A stretch of 11,672 nucleotides of DNA from Dehalococcoidia bacterium (GTDB lineage: Bacteria; Chloroflexota; Dehalococcoidia; UBA2979). Position numbers and translations under genes: made by a program. Shown in pieces: positions 5,949 through 11,672 of the stretch; within the stretch, counting starts at the first letter, position 1, and each line of letters opens with the position of its first letter. The notes beneath the pieces were generated by a model. It saw only the letters and a program-made list of their open reading frames with translations. It did no database searches and was not told the DNA's origin. Where the stretch lies: NCBI GenBank assembly GCA_030745285.1, contig JASLOV010000260.1, positions 1-11,672 on the forward strand. Direction: 5' to 3'.

Positions 5949-7014
5949 AGTAGCGCGTGATGACGGCGTCACCGAAACGTTCGCTGAACTCAGCGACGTG
6001 GTCGACGCCTCCGCCGGCACGTAGCCCGACCTGCGTGACGCCGAGCGCCTCCCACTCACGGACGCGGGCGAGGATCTGGTCGGCGGTGCCAATCACGGCG
6101 GAGCGCCTGAGCATCTCGGCGGTGACCAGCGGCTCGACATCTCCGGGCGCGCTCCACAGGTAGCCGTCGTGGGTGTCGAGGTACCGTGACGCGCCGCGCA
6201 GCTCACCGTGCCGCTCCCGGTACGCCGCCACCGCATCGCGGAACAGCTCCGGCACGTCATCGAGTGACGCGGCTCGCGTGGCGTAGCGAGCGATCGCTGG
6301 CGCGGTCAGCGGGACGAGTGTGTCTCTCAGCCGCTGTGAGCCCAGATCCTCGCCCGGCTCAAGCACGTACATCGAGGTGTAGAGCACGATCTCCAGGTCG
6401 CCGGCATCGCGTCCAGAACGGGCAGCGCCGGTGCGAAGGTGCTGCTTCGTCTCGGCCATCGACTGCTCGGTCGGCTGGCCGCCGATCATCACGCCGTCGC
6501 CAATCTCGCCCGCCAGCGTCAGCGTTCGTGGACCGAACGCCGAGACGATGATCGGGATGTGCGCATCGAAGCGCATGAACCCATCGCCCCCGCCGATCAT
6601 CCCGATCTCGTGCTCCCCTTCGATTTCCCGGTACCGCGTCCGATCGTCGCGCAGCAGGGCCTGGCAGACGCGGATGTACTCGGCCATCGCGTCGACCCGG
6701 GTGGGTGGAAAGCCCATCGTCCGCCTGGTCGTGTTGCCGGTGCCGATCCCCAGCACCACCCGCCCGGGCGCGACCTGGTTCAACGTCGCGAGGCAACTGG
6801 CCGTGAGCGGCGCGATCCTCGAAGCCGGGTTCGTGACCCCGGGCCCCATCACCAGGCGATCGGTGTGCTGCAGGCACACCGTGAGGCTCGAGTAGACATC
6901 GGCGAACAGCATCTGCGAGTCGTAGAGCCAGCCATGCGTGAAGCCCGCTCGCTCGGCGCGCCGCATCGTCGGCCCCATGTCGACTCGTGCCGGCACGAAG
7001 ATCCCAAATTGCAT
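5947..7014 (-). CDS. LLM-class (luciferase-like) flavin/F420-dependent oxidoreductase
   Basis: The 355-residue protein is a luciferase-like oxidoreductase of the longer, methylenetetrahydromethanopterin-reductase-like type. Seen are MQFGIFVPA at the start, ERAGFTHGWLYDSQ (21-34), GPGVTNPASRIAPLTASCLA (57-76), and GRVVLGIGTGNT (84-95), the glycine-rich cofactor loop. SAFGPRTLTLAGEIGDGVMI is the conserved strand-helix that contacts cofactor phosphate. The C-terminal part, GTADQILARVREWEALGVTQ, is the usual last barrel helix. The start ATG at 7014-7012 is preceded by a GGGGGGTG ribosome binding site. It differs clearly from the shorter LLM protein at 4490, so the two are not recent duplicates. 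The substrate is unknown. It is divergent from the MoaD-AOR operon. Confidence 0.87.
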   Translation of the reverse strand: MQFGIFVPARVDMGPTMRRAERAGFTHGWLYDSQMLFADVYSSLTVCLQHTDRLVMGPGVTNPASRIAPLTASCLATLNQVAPGRVVLGIGTGNTTRRTMGFPPTRVDAMAEYIRVCQALLRDDRTRYREIEGEHEIGMIGGGDGFMRFDAHIPIIVSAFGPRTLTLAGEIGDGVMIGGQPTEQSMAETKQHLRTGAARSGRDAGDLEIVLYTSMYVLEPGEDLGSQRLRDTLVPLTAPAIARYATRAASLDDVPELFRDAVAAYRERHGELRGASRYLDTHDGYLWSAPGDVEPLVTAEMLRRSAVIGTADQILARVREWEALGVTQVGLRAGGGVDHVAEFSERFGDAVITRY

Positions 7015-7082
7015 CGAGCACCCCCCGCGCAGTGTCCCGCCAGCCGGCCAACTGTAGCGCCGCGAACCGGCCGCCGTTGCCG

Positions 7083-7110
7083 GTGACGAAGAGACGGCCG
7101 ACGCTATACT
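7083..7110 (+). promoter_or_regulatory. Promoter of the moaD-aor-lut operon
   Basis: GTGACG at 7083-7088 (four of six matches to TTGACA) and TATACT at 7105-7110 (five of six matches to TATAAT) are 16 bases apart, a standard spacing for a housekeeping sigma factor. Transcription would begin near 7117, only about 11 bases before the ATG at 7128. It lies in the divergent region shared with the minus-strand LLM gene, and no palindromic operator was noticed beside it. Confidence 0.55.
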
Positions 7111-7127
7111 CGCATCGCTGTAGGAGG

Positions 7128-7400
7128 ATGCACGCCACGGTGGTGCTCTCTGACCCGCGCGAGATCGTCATTCACGTCCGCCTCTTCGCGGACCTTCGCC
7201 GGTTCCTTCCCGATGGTTCCGAGGAGCCCGTGCCATACCACCTCCCCGCTGACTCGACGGGCGCCGATCTGCTGGCTGCGATCGGGATACCGGAGGCGGG
7301 CGAAGTGACCATCGGCCGCAACGGTGAGATCGCAGCGCACGAAGACGCACTGCACGACGGTGACGAGGTCCTGCTGTTCAGTCCGATGGAAGGTGGTTGA
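7128..7400 (+). CDS. MoaD/ThiS-family sulfur-carrier protein
   Basis: The 90-residue protein has the beta-grasp pattern of MoaD/ThiS carriers: strand IVIHVRLFADLRRFLP, a middle helix GADLLAAIGIP, IGRNGEIAAHEDALHDGDEV, and the C-terminal Gly-Gly that is adenylated and thiocarboxylated to donate sulfur. Such carriers build the dithiolene of molybdo- or tungstopterin, and this one lies directly before AOR, an enzyme that needs that cofactor, so it is probably dedicated to it. The start is uncertain: AGGAGG (7122-7127) abuts the ATG at 7128 with no spacing and fits better, though loosely, with GTG codons at 7140 or 7143. All candidate starts are in frame and leave the domain whole. Confidence 0.8.
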   Translation: MHATVVLSDPREIVIHVRLFADLRRFLPDGSEEPVPYHLPADSTGADLLAAIGIPEAGEVTIGRNGEIAAHEDALHDGDEVLLFSPMEGG

Positions 7401-7482
7401 CGGTACTCGGACCGGCGGAAGTCGGTCACGAACCTATGACGGCGCCGCGCCCGGCGCTCGGTGGAACACCTGGAGGGTATGA

Positions 7483-9288
7483 ATGGCAGATCGATACGGA
7501 TACTGGAACAAGATCCTGCACGTCGATCTTGCCGATCGCTCGACGTGGGTCGAAGAGCCCGGCGATGCCTTCTTCCGTCTGTACGGCGGCGGCCGCGGGA
7601 TCATCGCTCACTATCTGCTCAAGGACGTCCCGGCGGGCGCGGACCCCCTGGGGCCGGAGAACGTGCTCGTGTTCGCGGCCGGCGTGGTCACCGGTGCACC
7701 CGTGCCGGGCGGCGGACGGCACAGCGTCGGGGCGAAGTCGCCCCTCACCGGTACGTTCGGCGAGGCCGAGGCCGGCGGCTTCTGGGGCGCGGAGCTGAAA
7801 CGTGCAGGGTGGGACGCGTTGGTCTTCCACGGCGTGTCCGAAGCACCGGTATACCTCTCGATCAACGAGGCGGAGGTTGAATTCCGAGACGCCTCGGCAT
7901 TCCGCGGTCAGGACACCGGCACGGTCGAGGAGGCGATCAAGGCCGAGCTGGGCGACCCGCTCACTCGTGTCGCCCAGTGCGGACCGGCCGGCGAGAACCT
8001 CGTGCGCTTCGCGTGCGTCACGAACGACCTGAACGAGGCAGCCGGGCGCACGGGCCTGGGCGCCGTCATGGGCTCCAAGAAGCTGCGGGCGATCGCGGTA
8101 CGCGGCAAGTCCAACGTTCCGGTTGCGGACAGACAGGCGCTCATTGACGTCGGGAAGTGGGTCGCCAGCACGCTCGACGAGAATCACCGGGGCTTCCACG
8201 AGTTCGGCACCGGCGGCGCGATGCAGGGCAAAAGCCTCGCTGGCGGCCTGCCAACACTGAACTATCAACTGGGGCAGTTCGAGCAGATCGACAAGGTGGA
8301 CGCGGTCGCAGTCCGCGACCAAGTGCGTATCTCCATGGAGTCGTGCTTCGCTTGCTCCGTACGCTGCAAGAAGGTCGTGCAGGTCGAGCAACGCAGGGAA
8401 GACGCGGGCACGACCAGCAATGGTCAACCGATCGCCGTCGATCCACGGGGGCGTTACAGCGTCGATCCACGCTACGGCGGCCCGGAGTACGAGTCGCTGG
8501 CATCGCTCGGCGCCAACCTGGGTGTCGATGACCTCATCGCCGTCTGCAAGTCGAACGAGGTCTGCAACTCGCTCGGCATGGACACGATCTCGGCCGGCTC
8601 GACCGTCGCCTGGGCGATGGAATGCTACGAGAAGGAAGTCCTGACCGCCGCCGACACGGGCGGCGTCCCCATCCGCTTCCACGATGCCGACGGCGTCGTC
8701 GACCTCCTGCATCTGATTGCGCGCCGCGAGGGTGTCGGCGATCTGCTCGCCGAGGGCTCTCAACGTGTCGCGGAGCGCATCGGCCGGGGCTCGGAGCAGT
8801 TCCTCACCACGGTGAAGGGCATGGAACTGGCGATGCACGACCCGCGTCACGTGCCGCGGATGCTCGTCTCGTACCTGCTGGCGCCCACGGGCGGCGACCA
8901 TATGAGTCAGACCGGTAACAAGAACGGGCTGCGTAACCAGGTCGGGCTCTGCCACTTCCTCGGCTACAGCGACGATCAGTCGCTCGAAATTCTCCGCGCC
9001 GTCACCGGCTGGGACCTCACCCCGGAGGAAATGGTGACGATGGCCCATCGCGGCCTCACCATGGCCCGCGCGTTCAATCTCCGCGAGGGATTCACACGCG
9101 CCGACGACACGCTCCCGCCCCGCTTTCGCGAGGATCTCCCGATGCACCCTGGCGTCACCCAGGAGCTCATCGACACGACGGTCACCGAGTACTACGAGGA
9201 GCTGGGCTGGGACGCCGGCACGGGCGTCCCGACCCCGGATACCATTCGCAGACTCGGGATCGAGGCCGACCTCGCCGTACCTCAGTAA
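7483..9288 (+). CDS. aor: Aldehyde ferredoxin oxidoreductase (tungsten-dependent family)
   Basis: The 601-residue protein has the full length and motifs of AOR, which oxidises aldehydes to carboxylic acids using a bis-pterin tungsten (sometimes molybdenum) centre and one 4Fe-4S cluster. The cluster ligands are visible as CFACSVRC (Cys288, Cys291, Cys295) and Cys490 in VGLCHF, the expected C-x2-C-x3-C plus distal Cys. Pterin-binding motifs are GGGRHSVGAKSPLTG (77-91) and AAGRTGLGAVMGSKKLRAI (186-204). GPEYESLASLGANLG (333-347) and MHDPRHVP (451-458) are typical family blocks near the active site. The ATG at 7483 follows GGAGGG. Aldehyde specificity cannot be read from sequence. No separate ferredoxin gene lies beside it; the LutB-like iron-sulfur fusion downstream is the nearest electron-carrier candidate. 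Confidence 0.92.
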   Translation: MADRYGYWNKILHVDLADRSTWVEEPGDAFFRLYGGGRGIIAHYLLKDVPAGADPLGPENVLVFAAGVVTGAPVPGGGRHSVGAKSPLTGTFGEAEAGGFWGAELKRAGWDALVFHGVSEAPVYLSINEAEVEFRDASAFRGQDTGTVEEAIKAELGDPLTRVAQCGPAGENLVRFACVTNDLNEAAGRTGLGAVMGSKKLRAIAVRGKSNVPVADRQALIDVGKWVASTLDENHRGFHEFGTGGAMQGKSLAGGLPTLNYQLGQFEQIDKVDAVAVRDQVRISMESCFACSVRCKKVVQVEQRREDAGTTSNGQPIAVDPRGRYSVDPRYGGPEYESLASLGANLGVDDLIAVCKSNEVCNSLGMDTISAGSTVAWAMECYEKEVLTAADTGGVPIRFHDADGVVDLLHLIARREGVGDLLAEGSQRVAERIGRGSEQFLTTVKGMELAMHDPRHVPRMLVSYLLAPTGGDHMSQTGNKNGLRNQVGLCHFLGYSDDQSLEILRAVTGWDLTPEEMVTMAHRGLTMARAFNLREGFTRADDTLPPRFREDLPMHPGVTQELIDTTVTEYYEELGWDAGTGVPTPDTIRRLGIEADLAVPQ

Positions 9289-9328
9289 GCCCGGCCGGGT
9301 GCGACTCGCGGGTGACGGGACACACTCG

Positions 9329-9856
9329 ATGGATACCATGCTCGACCGCTTCCGCTCCCACGGCGACGAGTCGCAATCCGTGGTCCACGAACTGTCGAGC
9401 TGGGGTGATGTCGCCGCCCTCGCCCTCGAGCTGGCGAGCGACGGGCGAGTGGTGATCACGCCGTCCCTGGCGGCCGAGGCCCCGCAGCTCGTCGTGTCCC
9501 TGGGCGAACGCTCGCTCGTCCCCTCGTTCGACGAACCGGTCGCCGAGGTTGCTGATGCCGCCGTCGGCATCGTGCGCGGCGATCTCGCGGTCGTGGAAAC
9601 CGGCTCGGTGCTCGTCTCTGCCGACACACTCGCGGACCGTGCGGTGTCGATGCTGTCGAGGACCGTCCTTCAGGTCGTGGACCGCGATCGATTCGTAGGG
9701 CGGCTCGATGACGTCGCACAGTGGCTCGCCCGCCGAGCCGGCACGCCGGCGTACGCCACACTCGTGACGGGGCCCTCGCGCACGGCCGATATCGAGCGCT
9801 CACTGACGATTGGTGTGCAGGGACCGGCCGAGGTGCATGTGGTCGCCCTCGGATGA
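9329..9856 (+). CDS. lutC: LutC-like LUD-domain protein (lactate utilization protein C)
   Basis: This 175-residue protein is a LUD-domain protein of the LutC/YkgG group. The diagnostic C-terminal motif GPSRTADIERSLTIGVQGPA (from about residue 148) followed by EVHVVAL is complete, and LAVVETGSVLV (about 86-96) is the usual middle strand. LutC works with LutA and LutB in iron-sulfur-dependent oxidation of L-lactate to pyruvate. The start is uncertain: ATG 9329 was chosen because family members begin near LDRFR, but an in-frame GTG at 9299, only ten bases after the AOR stop, or an ATG at 9338 are possible; none has a strong ribosome binding site. The stop overlaps the next start as ATGA, which indicates translational coupling. 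Confidence 0.85.
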   Translation: MDTMLDRFRSHGDESQSVVHELSSWGDVAALALELASDGRVVITPSLAAEAPQLVVSLGERSLVPSFDEPVAEVADAAVGIVRGDLAVVETGSVLVSADTLADRAVSMLSRTVLQVVDRDRFVGRLDDVAQWLARRAGTPAYATLVTGPSRTADIERSLTIGVQGPAEVHVVALG

Positions 9857-11672
9857 GACCGTTCGATCAGCGATACCGGGCGGCACTGGCCGACGAGAAC
9901 GTCTCGGCTGGCCTGCTCGATTTCCAGCGATCCTGGCGCGAGACGCGCGATGTCCGCTTCGCCGATCTTGAGGCTGACACCGGCCACTCATTCACCTCGT
10001 TGAGCCGGCAATTGGCTGCGGCCAAGGACGCCGTCGTTAGCGACCTCGATCAGAGTATCGGCGCCTTCCGGCAGGCGGCGGAAGAAGCCGGAGCGACCGT
10101 CGTCGAAGTCTCGACCGCCGGGGAGGCCAACGCCTACATCGCTGGGTTGTGCCACGACCGTGGCATCGAACTGGCAGTCAAAGGCAAGTCGATGACTTCG
10201 GAGGAGATCGGCCTCAACGAGCACCTCACCGGCGCCGGTGTGGAGGCAGTCGAGACCGACCTCGGCGAGTGGATCCTCCAGCTCGCCGGCGACCGGCCCA
10301 GCCACCTCGTGATGCCCGCCATCCACCTGCGCCGCCGGCAGGTGGCGGAACTGCTCGGGCGCGTCCTCGGCGAAGAATTCGACGCCGACGACATCCCCGC
10401 GATGGTGCGGAGTGCGCGGACCGCGCTTCGCGAGCGGTTCCTCAGCGCCGGCATGGGCGTGACCGGCGCAAACGCGCTGATCGCCCAGTCAGGTTCGATC
10501 ATGCTCGTGACGAACGAGGGCAACGGACAGCTCACCGCCAGCTTGCCACCGCTGCACGTCGCCATCGTAGGTGTCGAGAAGATCGTGCCCGACATCGCGA
10601 CGGCCATAACGCAGTTGCGGCTGCTCGCTCGATCGGCAACCGGTCAGTCGATCAGCACCTACACGACGTTCATCACCGGACCGGCGCCCGGCCACGAACT
10701 GCACATCGTGCTGCTCGACAACGGCCGCCGTCAGATGGCCGCCGACCCCGATTTCAGCGCCGCATTGCGATGCGTCCGCTGCGGCGCGTGCGCGAACGTC
10801 TGCCCTTCCTATCAGGTCGTTGGCGGGCAGGCCTTCGGGCACATCTACACCGGCCCGATCGGGCTCGCCGGCACGCCCTTCCATCACGGCCTGCAGGCGG
10901 TTGCAGGCCCCCAGTCGCTCTGCCTGTCGTGTGGGGCCTGCGAATCAGTCTGCCCGGTGGAGATCCCGCTGCCGCGTCAGATCATCGAGGTGCGACAGCG
11001 GGTCGCTGCGGCCATGCCCCCACGATGGTGGGCGCGGCTCGCCCTGCGCGGCTTCGCCTCGCGCCGCCTCGTCGGGGCAGCCGCACGCGCGCTCGCACTG
11101 GCCACGCTGCCCTGGCGCCGGGGCCGCTTCACTCGGCTCCCCTCGCTTCCCGGCATCCGCCGTCAGCTCTCGTGGCGCACGCCGCCGGCGATCCCGCTGC
11201 GCCCGGCCCGGGCCCGATCGGACCTGAGAGCGCCACGGCCGCCTCTGGTGGAGACCGACGCCAGCGGCCGCCGCGTCACCCTGTTCCTGCAGTGCATCAC
11301 GGACCGCCTCGCTCCGGAGATCGCCGTCGCCACCGCAACGCTGCTCCGTGCTGCTGGCTGCCAGGTGATCGTGCCCGACGGCCAACACTGCTGCGGCCTG
11401 CCGGCCTTCGACGCGGGCGACCAGCGCACCGCGGCGCGCATGGCCAGACAGACCATCGAGACGCTCGAGGCCGCCGGCGACATCGTCACGCCGGCGCCGA
11501 GCTGCCTGGCCGCGATGCTGCACGACTACGACCAGGTCTTCCGCGACGACCCGGCATGGCGGGAGCGCGGCCGTCGCGTCGCCGAGCGCGTCCACGACGT
11601 GAACGCCTATCTCTCGGGCCGGGCGCGGTTCCCGGATGGGGCGCTCGCGGCCGGCGACCGCTCGCCTGTGGC
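9853..11672 (+). CDS. lutB: LutB-LutA fusion: LUD iron-sulfur protein joined to a CCG-domain (runs off right edge)
   Basis: 606 codons are open from the ATG at 9853, which overlaps the LutC stop. Residues about 55-290 form a LutB-type LUD domain: GKSMTSEEIGLNEHL (111-125), ETDLGEWILQL (134-144), PSHLVMPAIHLRR (149-161), GVTGANALIAQSGSI (202-216) and LLDNGRR (287-293). Two 4Fe-4S motifs follow, Cys307/310/313/317 and Cys357/360/363/367, each C-x2-C-x2-C-x3-C-P. A hydrophobic, Arg/Pro-rich linker (about 390-475) matches the LutB C-terminal region, and then, without a stop, comes a LutA-type cysteine-rich CCG domain: Cys481 in LQCITD, Cys513-Cys514-Gly515, and Cys551 in APSCLAA. LutA normally is a separate protein with two such domains; the second would lie beyond the window. 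Function is inferred as electron transfer and 2-hydroxyacid oxidation with LutC. Confidence 0.87.
   Translation, partial: MRPFDQRYRAALADENVSAGLLDFQRSWRETRDVRFADLEADTGHSFTSLSRQLAAAKDAVVSDLDQSIGAFRQAAEEAGATVVEVSTAGEANAYIAGLCHDRGIELAVKGKSMTSEEIGLNEHLTGAGVEAVETDLGEWILQLAGDRPSHLVMPAIHLRRRQVAELLGRVLGEEFDADDIPAMVRSARTALRERFLSAGMGVTGANALIAQSGSIMLVTNEGNGQLTASLPPLHVAIVGVEKIVPDIATAITQLRLLARSATGQSISTYTTFITGPAPGHELHIVLLDNGRRQMAADPDFSAALRCVRCGACANVCPSYQVVGGQAFGHIYTGPIGLAGTPFHHGLQAVAGPQSLCLSCGACESVCPVEIPLPRQIIEVRQRVAAAMPPRWWARLALRGFASRRLVGAAARALALATLPWRRGRFTRLPSLPGIRRQLSWRTPPAIPLRPARARSDLRAPRPPLVETDASGRRVTLFLQCITDRLAPEIAVATATLLRAAGCQVIVPDGQHCCGLPAFDAGDQRTAARMARQTIETLEAAGDIVTPAPSCLAAMLHDYDQVFRDDPAWRERGRRVAERVHDVNAYLSGRARFPDGALAAGDRSPV

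Noticed and set aside
6439..7086. Plus-strand open frame of 215 codons opposite the minus-strand LLM gene
   Set aside because: The minus strand encodes a full-length LLM oxidoreductase with conserved motifs; the plus frame is an Arg/His/Pro-rich shadow.
7426..9627. A 733-codon open frame on the minus strand opposite AOR and the start of LutC
   Set aside because: It is an antisense shadow of a GC-rich gene: the plus strand has clear AOR and LutC motifs, while the minus translation is Arg/Ala/Asp-rich with no recognisable domain.
10945..11595. Minus-strand open frame of 216 codons at the right end
   Set aside because: It lies opposite the LutB-LutA fusion, whose cysteine motifs are clear; the minus translation has no domain pattern.

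Overview
The window is GC-rich bacterial chromosome with dense, short-spaced genes and GGAGG-type ribosome binding sites. Two luciferase-like (LLM) oxidoreductases of F420-type families, a split-barrel flavin/F420 protein, a CoA-transferase and a tungsten-type aldehyde ferredoxin oxidoreductase suggest an F420-using lineage, most likely Chloroflexota (Dehalococcoidia/SAR202-like or a relative) and less likely Actinomycetota. This taxonomic placement is inferred from gene content only. No tRNA, rRNA, CRISPR array, transposase or phage gene was seen.

Layout: (1) At the left edge, the first 55 codons of an M20-family amidohydrolase run leftward out of the window (1-166, minus). (2) Reading right are a small split-barrel (PPOX-type) protein, an acetyl-CoA hydrolase/4-hydroxybutyrate CoA-transferase family enzyme, and an alpha/beta hydrolase whose catalytic serine and acid positions are both replaced. 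(3) A patch of gene decay covers about 2930-4325. It holds an internally deleted remnant of a biotin-dependent carboxyltransferase subunit (plus) and a minus-strand nucleotidyltransferase gene broken by one frameshift and two in-frame stops, which a gene caller would split into pieces. (4) Next come an LLM oxidoreductase (plus), a gene-poor stretch with a perfect 13-bp stem hairpin and a possible minus-strand gene tail, a DUF4177-like small protein, and a second LLM oxidoreductase (minus) convergent with it. (5) From 7083 to the right edge lies a likely operon: a promoter, a MoaD/ThiS-like sulfur carrier ending in Gly-Gly, aldehyde ferredoxin oxidoreductase (AOR), a LutC-like LUD protein, and a LutB-LutA fusion that runs off the window.

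The right-hand operon is the most notable system. MoaD-like carriers supply dithiolene sulfur to the pterin cofactor that AOR needs, so those two fit together. LutC and LutB/LutA homologues form iron-sulfur L-lactate dehydrogenase complexes. Their placement directly after AOR, with a LutB-LutA fusion, suggests either stepwise oxidation of an aldehyde to a 2-hydroxyacid and then a 2-oxoacid (for example lactaldehyde, lactate, pyruvate), or use of the Lut iron-sulfur protein as AOR's electron acceptor. Both ideas are inferences from gene order.
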